Assembly: GCA_036488085.1 (NCBI GenBank)
Contig: DASXHZ010000005.1
Location: 1 to 64,000 of the forward strand
Length of the DNA: 64,000 bases
Direction of reading: 5' to 3'
Source of the DNA: DASXHZ01 sp036488085
GTDB lineage: Bacteria > Acidobacteriota > Thermoanaerobaculia > Gp7-AA8
Positions within the stretch are counted from its first letter, which is position 1; each line of letters begins with the position of its first letter. Below are positions 35,334-43,327 of the stretch, piece after piece. The translations under genes and the position numbers were made by a program. A model generated the notes under the pieces. It saw nothing but the letters and a program-made list of their open reading frames with translations. It ran no database searches and was not told the DNA's origin.

Positions 35334-35552
35334 GTGGTCGCCCTCTTCCTCACGATTGCGTTCTGGGTCATCACGGCGTACGCGCTCTACGCAATGGAGG
35401 AGCACCGGTTTCCGCTGATTTGCGTCGCGGTGTGGCTGCTCGCGTTTGGGATTCCCTACTTGATCCCCTCGGCCTACTTGCTTTGCATCGCAATCCGGTA
35501 TGCGCTGCCGGTCCTGCTGGCTGTATGGTTAAAGATTAACGATGCCCTCTAA
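35334..35552 (+). CDS. Small membrane protein, unknown function
   Basis: 72 residues, three hydrophobic segments (ALFLTIAFWVITAYALYAM, ICVAVWLLAFGIPYLIP, ALPVLLAVWLKI). The GTG start directly abuts the previous stop, and the end overlaps the ankyrin gene by 11 bp. Such tight packing supports a real gene despite its size. No family recognised. Confidence 0.55.
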   Translation: MVALFLTIAFWVITAYALYAMEEHRFPLICVAVWLLAFGIPYLIPSAYLLCIAIRYALPVLLAVWLKINDAL

Positions 35553-36585
35553 TCTGCACGAGACCCTTTTCGAGGCGGCAGCCGACGCGATCATTGACGG
35601 CGACCTCGAGGCGCTCGATCGGTTCCTGGGTGAGAACCCCAACCTAGCGCACGCGCGCTCGTCACGGGCGCACGGCTCGACGTTACTGCACTACGTCTCC
35701 GCGAACGGCGTGGAAGACTTCCGCCAGAAGACACCGGCAAACATCGTCGCGATCGCGACGCGCCTGCTTGACGCCGGCGCCGACGTGAACGCCGAGGCGC
35801 ATTCGTACGGCGACGGCGACACGACGCTCATGCTCGTCGCCACCAGCGTTCACCCGCAACGCGCGGGCGTTCAGCTCGACTTGATGCGGCTGCTGCTGGA
35901 TCGGGGAGCCGTGATTCCGCCGAATGCCGTTTACGCGTCGCTCGCGAACGGCCGCCACGAGGCGGCGGAGTTTCTCCTCGATCGCGGAGCTCTGCTCGAC
36001 CTCTCGACGATCGATGCGGCGGATGCGAACGGTATGACACTGCTCCATCACGCCGTGTCGGCCGGTAGTCTGCGGATTGTTCGCATGCTGCTCGACCGCG
36101 GTGCGGCGCTCGATGTGAGGAACCGATACGGCGGAACCGCGCTCGAACAGGCGATTTGGTCGGCCAAGCATGCCCGTGGCGAGCGCCGATATGAGGACGC
36201 ACGGCACGGTTATCTCGCCGCCGTCGAGGTGTGCCGCGCGTCAGGCGACGCCGGACTCCTCGCTCACACTCTCCGCCACCTCGGCGACATCGAGCGCGAG
36301 ATGGCGCGTATGGGCGACGCCGAGATCCACCTCGTCGAGGCGTTGAACATCGCACGCCGCGAAGAGGTCGCACCACTGGAACTCGCAAACACGATTCGCG
36401 TGCTCGCGCTGATCCGAGGCGACGAGGCTCTTTGGCGAGAGGCGCACGGGTTGTACGTCCGCGCGAACGTTCCGGCGGGGATCGCGGAGACCGCGCGGCG
36501 TCTCGCCGCACTCGCGCGCGTGGAGAGTGAGGCGGAGGAGTGGATGCGCATCGCGGGCGCCGCTGATACGGCAGCTCAGTCGTGA
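35542..36585 (+). CDS. Ankyrin-repeat protein with C-terminal TPR-like helices
   Basis: 347 residues, no signal peptide. Ankyrin repeats occupy about 10-215: GSTLLHYVSANGVEDF, ATRLLDAGADVNAEA, AEFLLDRGALLD, NGMTLLHHAVSAGSLRIVRM and NRYGGTALEQAIWSAKH. From about 225 the helices look like TPRs (LLAHTLRHLGDIEREMARMG). It is a cytoplasmic protein-interaction module of unknown partner. It overlaps the previous small gene by 11 bp and runs 10 bp into the convergent zinc-ribbon gene. Confidence 0.82.
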   Translation: MPSNLHETLFEAAADAIIDGDLEALDRFLGENPNLAHARSSRAHGSTLLHYVSANGVEDFRQKTPANIVAIATRLLDAGADVNAEAHSYGDGDTTLMLVATSVHPQRAGVQLDLMRLLLDRGAVIPPNAVYASLANGRHEAAEFLLDRGALLDLSTIDAADANGMTLLHHAVSAGSLRIVRMLLDRGAALDVRNRYGGTALEQAIWSAKHARGERRYEDARHGYLAAVEVCRASGDAGLLAHTLRHLGDIEREMARMGDAEIHLVEALNIARREEVAPLELANTIRVLALIRGDEALWREAHGLYVRANVPAGIAETARRLAALARVESEAEEWMRIAGAADTAAQS

Positions 36586-37022
36586 TGCGCTTCTTCGGCG
36601 CCCGGTGGCGCGGCACCGTAGACGTGGCGGTCGTGGATGACGAGATCGAACGGCTTGATGGCCGGGCTCGGGGGATACCCGCGATGAACGGCCTGGCACC
36701 GGTAGCAGACGATCACGTTCTTCACGAGCCGCCAGACGATGTAGTCGAGGATCGTGACGCCAAGGAGTGAGAGGCCGTACGTCCACGGCACGAAGATCGA
36801 ACCGAGGACCACGAGTGCGATGCCGGTCGTCCTGTTGAAGTCTTTTTGGAAGTAGAGCTGATCGTGTCCGCAGGCCGCGCAGCGTTCGATCAGAGTCTCG
36901 GGAAGGGGTGCCGCGACATCGTTCGGAGCGCCGCAGTGTTCGCACGGATGCGGCGCCTCGCCGCTCTCACGCCCGAGGCGCGACTCGCATTTCGTGCAAA
37001 GGAAGTGAACGGATGCCGTGGT
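36576..37022 (-). CDS. Zinc-ribbon membrane-associated protein, 5' end unresolved
   Basis: The reading frame between the efp stop and 36576 encodes several Cys pairs: FLCTKCESRL, PCEHCGAP, RCAACGHDQ and VCYRCQAVHRGYP. A hydrophobic stretch lies between them (GIALVVLGSIFVPW, LLGVTILDYIVW). The Cys spacing argues for a real zinc-ribbon protein. No ATG, GTG or TTG occurs in this frame between the end of efp and the first three Cys pairs, so the start codon is missing, non-standard, or reached by a -1 frameshift from efp. The end overlaps the convergent ankyrin gene by 10 bp. Confidence 0.55.
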   Translation of the reverse strand, partial: TTASVHFLCTKCESRLGRESGEAPHPCEHCGAPNDVAAPLPETLIERCAACGHDQLYFQKDFNRTTGIALVVLGSIFVPWTYGLSLLGVTILDYIVWRLVKNVIVCYRCQAVHRGYPPSPAIKPFDLVIHDRHVYGAAPPGAEEAHHD

Positions 37023-37579
37023 TACTTCGCCCGTTCCAGGTAGCGGTTCTCGCTCGGGTCGACGATGATCTCTTCGCCGTCGGTGACGAACGGCGGCACC
37101 TGCACGACGAGACCGTTCTCGAGCGTCGCCGGCTTGTACGACGCCGAGGCGGTGGAGCCCTTCACCATCGGCTCGGTCGTAGCGATTTTCACCTTCACGC
37201 TCTTCGGAAGCTCGATGCCGATCGGCTTCGACTCGTGGAACTGCACCTGGATCTTGATCCCGGGCGCCAGCCAGGCGGCGGCGTCGCCGAGGTCGTCTTC
37301 CGAGATCTCGATCTGCTCGTAGTTCTCGGTGTTCATGAAGTGATGGGCGTGGCCGTCGGAGTAGAGGTACTCCATCTCATGCTGCGTGATGTACGCCGGC
37401 TCGATCGGGTCCTGCGAACGGAAGCGGTGCTCGAACTGGTTCCCGGTGCGCATGTTGCGCAGCTTCGCTTGCACCATCGCGCGCAGGTTGCCGGGCGTGT
37501 GGTGGCGGAACTCGAGAACCTTGCAGAGATCGCCCTCGAAGAGGATGACCTGGCCTTTGCGGATGTCATTCGCCTGCAT
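37022..37579 (-). CDS. efp: Elongation factor P
   Basis: 185 residues, the normal length, with all three beta-barrel domains (DIRKGQVILFEGDLCKVLEF, then YSDGHAHHFMNTENYEQIEI, then ASYKPATLENGLVVQVPPFV). It rescues ribosomes stalled on polyproline. At the loop tip, where E. coli has PGKGQ with modified Lys34 and Pseudomonas an Arg, this protein reads TPGNLR with Asn31. Neither the beta-lysine nor the rhamnose modification route should therefore apply. It is clearly EF-P by overall sequence. Confidence 0.95.
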   Translation of the reverse strand: MQANDIRKGQVILFEGDLCKVLEFRHHTPGNLRAMVQAKLRNMRTGNQFEHRFRSQDPIEPAYITQHEMEYLYSDGHAHHFMNTENYEQIEISEDDLGDAAAWLAPGIKIQVQFHESKPIGIELPKSVKVKIATTEPMVKGSTASASYKPATLENGLVVQVPPFVTDGEEIIVDPSENRYLERAK

Positions 37580-37691
37580 GAACGGCTGAATCCTTTCGGA
37601 AAACGTTTTTGCGTGCGCACCAACCTGAGCGGCGGCGCCTGAATTCCAGTCCGCTATACTGGCGCGACTCCATATCGGAAAGGGCTAAATC

Positions 37692-38072
37692 ATGAAGAAA
37701 ACGATCTTTCTTGCGGCTGTCGCCTCGCTCGCGTTGCCGCTGGTGGCATTCGCCGGGCCGATCAAGGCCGGCAAGTGGGAAGTGACGCTCGAGACCCCGC
37801 AAGGGAACAAGACCATCACTCGTTGCGTGACGAAGGAAGAAGCCGACAACCCGCAGCCGCCCAAGCGCACCGACTGCAAGGTCGAGAGCTTTAAAGTCGA
37901 AGGGAAGACGATCTCCTGGAAGGTGAGCTGCCCAAAGAGCGGCTCGACCGGCGAAGGATCGACGACCTACGACGGCAATACGTTCAAGGGCGAGACGCAC
38001 TTCAAGATGGGTGAGCGCGAGATCACGCAGCACTCGACCGGCAAGTTCCTCGGGCCGTGTGACGAGAAGTAA
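37692..38072 (+). CDS. DUF3617-family periplasmic protein
   Basis: 126 residues with a clear signal peptide (KKTIFLAAVASLALPLVAFA). The mature part begins GPIKAGKWEVTLETPQGNKT and contains four Cys, as in DUF3617 proteins, small periplasmic proteins of unknown function common in Proteobacteria and Acidobacteriota. It is monocistronic, diverging from efp, with an octamer palindrome just after its stop. Confidence 0.8.
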   Translation: MKKTIFLAAVASLALPLVAFAGPIKAGKWEVTLETPQGNKTITRCVTKEEADNPQPPKRTDCKVESFKVEGKTISWKVSCPKSGSTGEGSTTYDGNTFKGETHFKMGEREITQHSTGKFLGPCDEK

Positions 38073-38078
38073 GTCAGA

Positions 38079-38136
38079 CCTCGGGTTGCGAGGTTACGAA
38101 GTCTGGACCTCGGAACCTCGCAACCCCGTAACCTCT
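38079..38136. repeat. Octamer palindromic repeat
   Basis: CCTCGGGTTGCGAGGTTACG pairs with the CCTCGCAACCCCGTAACCTC arm. It lies between DUF3617 and the MauE/DoxX gene and supplies the last ~13 codons (EVTGLRGSEVQTS) and stop of the latter. Same family as 33856-33925 and 54601-54682. Confidence 0.8.
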
Positions 38137-38582
38137 CTCCTCCGCGCCCACCACATTTGCGCGCACATCAGCAGCATCCCGAGGTCGCGGATCACGACGA
38201 AGTGCATGTCGGCGATCCGCTCTTCGTGGGTCTTCCCGGCAGCCGTCACGTCGAAGCATCCGCAGTCGATGGCGTTGTTGCGCATCAGATTGATCGAAAT
38301 GGCGATGATGAAGACGAGCAGCATCGCCGCGATGATCGATCGGGCGGTGTCCTTCCAAATCCCGAGGATCAGGGAGAGGCCGCAGAGCAACTCGATCCAT
38401 GGCATCGTCAGCGCCATCAGATTGATCAGCGCACCGGGAACGATGCGGTAGTTGTAGACCATGTGCGCGAACGACGGCGGATCGACGAGCTTCGGCAGCG
38501 CCGCCGCGACGAAGAAGATCCCGAGCGCGATCTGGACGCGGATCGTTAGCCACGGGTGTGTGAGAGCGTTCGAAACGTTCAT
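38094..38582 (-). CDS. MauE/DoxX-family redox-associated membrane protein
   Basis: 162 residues with four membrane helices (VQIALGIFFVAAALPKLVD, LMALTMPWIELLCGLSLILG). The CGCF motif (NNAIDCGCFDVTAAGK) marks the MauE/DoxX-like branch thought to take part in periplasmic disulfide or thiol redox. The ATG at 38582 overlaps the rhodanese stop by one base (TGATG), so the two are coupled. The C-terminal tail after WWARRR comes from the palindromic repeat and is probably an accidental extension. Confidence 0.85.
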   Translation of the reverse strand: MNVSNALTHPWLTIRVQIALGIFFVAAALPKLVDPPSFAHMVYNYRIVPGALINLMALTMPWIELLCGLSLILGIWKDTARSIIAAMLLVFIIAISINLMRNNAIDCGCFDVTAAGKTHEERIADMHFVVIRDLGMLLMCAQMWWARRREVTGLRGSEVQTS

Positions 38583-39346
38583 CACGGCGTCGAACCGGTG
38601 TGCACCGCGGCGCCGTGCTTCTGCCAGTCGGGGAAGCCGTCTTTGTAGACGTAGATGTTGTTGAACTGGATCCCCCACAGCTTCTGGGCGAGCATGTGCG
38701 AGTCCTCGCACTCGCCGCCGGAGCAGTAGACGACGATCGGCTTGGCCTGGTCGGCTTCGCTGCCTCGCTCGTTGAAGAGCTTGTTCACCTTGTCGTCGAT
38801 GTCCGACTCCCACACCGAGAACGAGCGTGCTCCCGCGATGTGTCCCTCCTCATAGACCGACGTTCGCCGCGCGTCGAGGAACAGAACGCCGGCGGCATGC
38901 AACGCCGCGACGTCGCCGTACGCGATCTCGACGTACGGCTTGTCGGGGTGGGGGGTGAATTTGGAGGGGTCCTGTTTGGGCGCGGGCGTGGTGGGTGCCG
39001 CGGTTTGAGTTGCCGGTTGCCGGTTGCCGGTTGCCGGTTTTTCGATTGGCGCCGTCGTTGTCGTGGTGCTGGGTGGTGGCTTCAGTGGGGCGGCTGCCTC
39101 GCCGCCGGTTGTCGGTGCGGTCTGCGTAACCGGTTCTGAAACTGACGCCGCCGAGGTCGGCGGCGCCACACTGAGAACGGTCGGCGGAGGCGCGGTCGCC
39201 GTCTCCTGCGGCACCTTCAGCGCGTTCGGGTAATTGCCCTTCAGCGCCATCTTCCGTTCGCGGCCCGCGAGCGCGTTCGAGACCAGGGCGCAAATGACGG
39301 CCGCACCGATCAACGTCGCGGCCTCCAGCCAGAATCGTCTGTTCAT
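38582..39346 (-). CDS. Membrane-anchored rhodanese-domain protein
   Basis: 254 residues. N-terminal anchor (LEAATLIGAAVICALVSNAL), a Thr/Pro/Ala-rich linker of about 90 residues, then a rhodanese domain (about 135-250): VLFLDARRTSVYEEGHIAGA and active-site loop VVYCSGGECEDS. It would handle sulfur transfer or thiol exchange in the periplasm with the MauE-like partner. The linker carries two repeat insertions: GTTGCCG heptamers (39009-39037, encoding PATGNRQ) and a GC palindrome at about 39144-39171. Confidence 0.85.
   Translation of the reverse strand: MNRRFWLEAATLIGAAVICALVSNALAGRERKMALKGNYPNALKVPQETATAPPPTVLSVAPPTSAASVSEPVTQTAPTTGGEAAAPLKPPPSTTTTTAPIEKPATGNRQPATQTAAPTTPAPKQDPSKFTPHPDKPYVEIAYGDVAALHAAGVLFLDARRTSVYEEGHIAGARSFSVWESDIDDKVNKLFNERGSEADQAKPIVVYCSGGECEDSHMLAQKLWGIQFNNIYVYKDGFPDWQKHGAAVHTGSTP
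39009..39037. repeat. GTTGCCG heptamer tandem repeat inside the rhodanese gene
   Basis: Four direct 7-bp units in the linker-coding region. The period is not a multiple of three, so copy-number change of one unit would shift the frame, while three units would add seven residues. Confidence 0.85.
39144..39171. repeat. GC palindrome inside the rhodanese gene
   Basis: CGCCGCCGAGGTCGGCGGCG followed by CCACAC, the same core as the repeats at 58499, 59891 and 62156. It encodes part of the Pro/Ser/Ala linker in frame. Confidence 0.65.
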
Positions 39347-39376
39347 CGCCTTTGTGACGCCGCGCGCCCTATAACG

Positions 39377-41038
39377 TTACGAGCGGCTGCGGCGGAGAAT
39401 GTAATCGAGTCCGCCTACACGATACCAACGATACCCGTAGCCCTCGATGGCGAGTCTGTGAACGCCGTTATCGTCGCCGTCGCTGTGATCAGCGGACAGC
39501 AGATTCACGAGCGACGTGCGGTCATCGTTCTCGATCGCCAGCGTGAGCCGGTGCGGCCGATCGTCGAGGTTGTGGACCGCGACGATGGCGTTGTCACGCC
39601 AGTCGTAGCGGATCGCGAGGACGTTAGGCGACCCGGTGCGGAGGACCTGCCATTCGCCCCACCCGATCTCCGGACACTCCTTCCGCATCCGGATGATCCG
39701 CTCCGTCCAGTTGAGAAACGACTCGGGCTCGCGACGTTGATCGGCGGCGTTACAGACCTCATAGCCCGACACCTCGTCGTCGATGAGCGGCAGTACCGGC
39801 TTCTCGCCGGCGGTGAAGCCACCGTGGCGTTCCGTCGACCACTGCATCGGCGTACGCGCGGACTGGCGCTCCTTCAGCTTCAGATCGTCGCCCATTCCGA
39901 TCTCGTCGCCGTAGCGGATGACCGGCGTTCCCGGCAGCGTGAACATCAGGCTGTACGCCAGCTCCATCCGCCGCCGATCAAAGTTGAGCATCGGGGCGAG
40001 GCGCCGCCGGATGCCGCGGTCGTAGAGCTGCATCGATGGCTCGGGCCCCATCTTCTCGAACACGAGCTGGCGCTGTTCGTCGGTGAGCCGCCCCAGATCG
40101 AGCTCGTCGTTGTTGCGGAGGAAGTGCGCCCACTGCGCGGTGATCGGCCGCTGGCGTGTCTTCCGGAGCGAGACCGTAAGCGGCCGTGCGTCGCCGGATG
40201 CGAGCGCGTAGAAGACGTTCTGGTTCACGAGGAAGTTGAACATCATCTGCATCCGGTCGTCGCGGTCGCCGAAGTAGTTGAGGTCCTGATCGGGCAACAC
40301 ATTGGCCTCGGCGAGTAGTACCGCGTCGCCGCGCCGCCACTGCAGAAAGAGCCGCAGCTCGCGAAGCAGGTCGAAATCCTGGACCGGCTTGCCGATCGTC
40401 GGCCCTTTCTCGGAGATGACGAACGGCAGCGCGTCGACGCGGAAGCCGGAGACGCCGAGCTCCAGCCAGTAGCCCATGATCCGCTTGATCTCCTCGCGCA
40501 CCTCCGGGTTCTGCGTGTTGAGGTCGGGCTGGAAGTCGTAGAAGCGGTGGAAGTACCACTCGTGCGCTTCGGAGTCGAACGACCACGTCGACTTCTGCAC
40601 GCCGGGGAAGACCATTCCCTTGTTCCAGCCGCGCGGCCGTTTCTTCGACCAGACATACCAGTCGCGGTACTTCGACTTCGGATTGCTGCGGGCGTCGCGG
40701 AACCACGGATGCTGGTTCGACGTGTGGTTCACGACGAGATCAACGATGACACGGATCCCGTGCTCGCGCGCCTGGTTCATGAACTCGATGAAGTCGCCCG
40801 ACGTGCCGTATCGCGGATCGACGCCGTAGTAGTCGGTGACGTCGTAGCCATCGTCGCGGCGCGGCGAGGGATAGAAGGGGAGGAGCCAGATGCACGTGAC
40901 GCCGAGGCCCGCGAGATAGTCGAGCCGCCGCGAAAGCCCCTCGAAGTCGCCGGTGCCGTCCGCGTTCGTGTCCATGAACGTCTCGACGTTCAGGCAGTAG
41001 AGGACGGCGTTCTTGTACCAGAGGTCGCTGATCAGCAT
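39377..41038 (-). CDS. Trehalose synthase-like GH13 alpha-glucosidase
   Basis: 553 residues, the usual length of a TreS catalytic unit without a maltokinase domain. GH13 motifs: VVNHTSNQHPWF, GVSGFRVDALPF (nucleophile Asp), VLLAEANVLPDQ (acid Glu) and HFLRNNDELDL (third Asp). The N-terminus LWYKNAVLYCLNVETFMD and the RPITAQWAHF stretch match maltose-isomerising TreS proteins, which interconvert maltose and trehalose in the cytoplasm. It follows glgX by 2 bp, so both act in glycogen/trehalose turnover in one operon. Confidence 0.85.
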   Translation of the reverse strand: MLISDLWYKNAVLYCLNVETFMDTNADGTGDFEGLSRRLDYLAGLGVTCIWLLPFYPSPRRDDGYDVTDYYGVDPRYGTSGDFIEFMNQAREHGIRVIVDLVVNHTSNQHPWFRDARSNPKSKYRDWYVWSKKRPRGWNKGMVFPGVQKSTWSFDSEAHEWYFHRFYDFQPDLNTQNPEVREEIKRIMGYWLELGVSGFRVDALPFVISEKGPTIGKPVQDFDLLRELRLFLQWRRGDAVLLAEANVLPDQDLNYFGDRDDRMQMMFNFLVNQNVFYALASGDARPLTVSLRKTRQRPITAQWAHFLRNNDELDLGRLTDEQRQLVFEKMGPEPSMQLYDRGIRRRLAPMLNFDRRRMELAYSLMFTLPGTPVIRYGDEIGMGDDLKLKERQSARTPMQWSTERHGGFTAGEKPVLPLIDDEVSGYEVCNAADQRREPESFLNWTERIIRMRKECPEIGWGEWQVLRTGSPNVLAIRYDWRDNAIVAVHNLDDRPHRLTLAIENDDRTSLVNLLSADHSDGDDNGVHRLAIEGYGYRWYRVGGLDYILRRSRS

Positions 41039-41040
41039 CG

Positions 41041-43158
41041 CTACTGGTTGATTCGCTTCAACACCGTCATTGCGTACCCCTGCACCGTGATGTTATCCCC
41101 CGCGTGAACTTCGGGACGGTCGCGGAGATCGGGGACGGGATCGTTGGTATCCATGACCTTCCTCCACCTCTCTCCGAGATCGTTCGGCGGCAGACGGAAG
41201 TCGAGCGGCTCGTGCCAGGCGTTGAAGAGGAGGTAGAAACTATCGTCGACGATTGGCTCACCGCGCCGGTCAGGCGTCGGAATGTTGCTGCCGTTGAGGA
41301 ACACGCCGAGGGAGCGCGCGAAACCGTTCTGCCAGTCGGCGTCCGTCATCTGCGTACCGTCAGGTTTGAACCAGCCGATGTCGCTGACGTTCTCGCCGTG
41401 GAGCGCGCGCCCGGCGAACCAGCGGCGGCGCTGGAAGTTCGGATGCTCTTTCCGGAACTGCGTGAGGCGCGTCGTGAACGCGTAGAGCGTCTCGTCGACG
41501 TTCTCCCAGTCGAACCACGACGTCTCGTTGTCCTGGCAATACGCATTGTTGTTCCCGTTCTGCGTACGGCCGATCTCGTCGCCGCCGCAGATCATCGGGA
41601 CGCCGATCGAGAGCAGCAGCGTCGTCAGGAGGTTCCGCTGCTGCCGCGAGCGCAACTGATTGATGTTGACGTCGTCCGTCGGTCCTTCGACGCCGCAGTT
41701 CCACGACCGGTTGTCGTTCGCGCCGTCATTGTTGTTCTCGCCGTTCGCCTCGTTGTGCTTGTCGTTGTAGGAGACGAGGTCGCGCAGCGTGAAACCGTCG
41801 TGCGCGGTGATGAAGTTGATCGAAGCGTACGGACGGCGTCCGGTCGGCGCGTAGAGGTCGGAACTGCCGGTGAAGCGCGACGCAAGATCGTCGATCGACG
41901 AGTCGGTCCCGCGCCAGTAGTCGCGCACCACGTCGCGGTACTTGCCGTTCCACTCCGACCAAAGCGGCGGGAAGTTGCCGACCTGGTAGCCCCCTTCGCC
42001 GACGTCCCACGGCTCCGCGATCAGCTTCACCTGTGAGATCACCGGGTCCTGCTGGATGATGTCGAAGAACGCCGACAGCCGGTCGACGTCGTGCAGCTCG
42101 CGGGCGAGCGTCGACGCGAGGTCGAAGCGGAAGCCGTCGACGTGCATCTCGAGGTGCCAGTACCGCAGCGAGTCCATGATGAGCTGCAGCACGTGCGGGT
42201 GCCGCATGTTCAGGCTGTTCCCCGTGCCGGTGTAGTCCATGTAGTACTGCCGCTGTCCATCGACGAGGCGGTAGTACGCCGCGTTGTCGATCCCCTTCAT
42301 CGACAGCATCGGCCCGAGGTGATTCCCCTCGGCCGTATGGTTGTAGACGACGTCGAGGATGACTTCGATCCCCTCCTCGTGCAGCGTCTTCACCATCTGC
42401 TTGAACTCCTGCACCTGCTGGCCCACCGACCCGCCGGAGGAGTACTCGTTGTGCGTGGCGAGAAAACCGATCGAGTTGTAGCCCCAGTAGTTGCGCAGGC
42501 CGTGCTCCACGAGATGTGAGTCGTGGACGAACTGATGGACGGGAAGGAGCTCGACGGCAGTCACGCCGAGCGTCTTGAGGTGCTTGATCGCCGCCGGATG
42601 CGCGATGCCGGCGTACGTCCCGCGCATCGACTCCGGGATCGCCGGATGCCGCTTCGTGAATCCCTTGACGTGGACCTCGTAGATGATCGTCTCGTGCCAC
42701 GGGGTGCGCGGATGGCGGTCGTTGTCCCAGTTGAAGTACGGATTCGTGACGACCGACTTCGGCATGAACGGCGCACTGTCGGCGTCGTTCTTCGAGTGCT
42801 CCGGATCGCTGAAGTGATACGGGAACACCGCCTCGTCCCACTGCACCTGTCCGTCGACCGCTTTTCCGTACGGGTCGATCAATAATTTGTTCGGATTGAA
42901 GCGCTGCCCGTTCTGCGGGTCCCACGTCCCGTACACCCGATATCCGTAGCGCTGCCCCGGCCCGATGTTCGGCAGATATCCGTGCCAGCAGAGCACCGTC
43001 ATTTCGGGAAGGTCGACGCGCGTTTCGTTGCCGCCCTCGTCGAAGAGACACAACTCGACGCGCGTTGCCGACTCGGAGAAGAGAGAGAAGTTCGTCCCCG
43101 CTCCGTCGTACGTCGCCCCGAGCGGATACGGTGTGCCGGGCCAGATCTTCACGTGCAC
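41041..43158 (-). CDS. glgX: Glycogen debranching enzyme
   Basis: 705 residues. CBM48-like N-terminus (PGTPYPLGATYDGAGTNFSL), then the GH13_11 catalytic core with ILDVVYNHTAEGNH, HVDGFRFDLAST (nucleophile), LIAEPWDVGEGGYQVGNFPP (acid) and NFITAHDGFTL. It hydrolyses alpha-1,6 branches of phosphorylase-limit glycogen. Start is GTG at 43158. It is the first gene of a two-gene operon with the TreS-like enzyme. Confidence 0.93.
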   Translation of the reverse strand: MHVKIWPGTPYPLGATYDGAGTNFSLFSESATRVELCLFDEGGNETRVDLPEMTVLCWHGYLPNIGPGQRYGYRVYGTWDPQNGQRFNPNKLLIDPYGKAVDGQVQWDEAVFPYHFSDPEHSKNDADSAPFMPKSVVTNPYFNWDNDRHPRTPWHETIIYEVHVKGFTKRHPAIPESMRGTYAGIAHPAAIKHLKTLGVTAVELLPVHQFVHDSHLVEHGLRNYWGYNSIGFLATHNEYSSGGSVGQQVQEFKQMVKTLHEEGIEVILDVVYNHTAEGNHLGPMLSMKGIDNAAYYRLVDGQRQYYMDYTGTGNSLNMRHPHVLQLIMDSLRYWHLEMHVDGFRFDLASTLARELHDVDRLSAFFDIIQQDPVISQVKLIAEPWDVGEGGYQVGNFPPLWSEWNGKYRDVVRDYWRGTDSSIDDLASRFTGSSDLYAPTGRRPYASINFITAHDGFTLRDLVSYNDKHNEANGENNNDGANDNRSWNCGVEGPTDDVNINQLRSRQQRNLLTTLLLSIGVPMICGGDEIGRTQNGNNNAYCQDNETSWFDWENVDETLYAFTTRLTQFRKEHPNFQRRRWFAGRALHGENVSDIGWFKPDGTQMTDADWQNGFARSLGVFLNGSNIPTPDRRGEPIVDDSFYLLFNAWHEPLDFRLPPNDLGERWRKVMDTNDPVPDLRDRPEVHAGDNITVQGYAMTVLKRINQ

Positions 43159-43191
43159 GCTTCAGGTTGCTAGTGATGTGCCATGGAGAGG

Positions 43192-43296
43192 GGACAGAGC
43201 GCAGAGGGCAGAGGGCAGAGCGCAGAGGGCAGAGCGCAGAGAGAGCGGAGGCTTTTTTTTCTTCCGCGCTCTGCGCTCTGCGATCTGCCCTCTGTC
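43192..43296. repeat. GCAGAGG/GCAGAGC heptamer inverted repeat
   Basis: The left arm has about six GCAGAGG/GCAGAGC units, followed by a short spacer with eight T (43253-43260). The right arm is CGCTCTGCGCTCTGCGATCT and beyond, complementary to the left. It fills the divergent gap between glgX and the glycosyltransferase gene. Confidence 0.8.
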
Positions 43297-43327
43297 TGGC
43301 ACACGCCTCGCTCTTTCGCTGTTCGTC

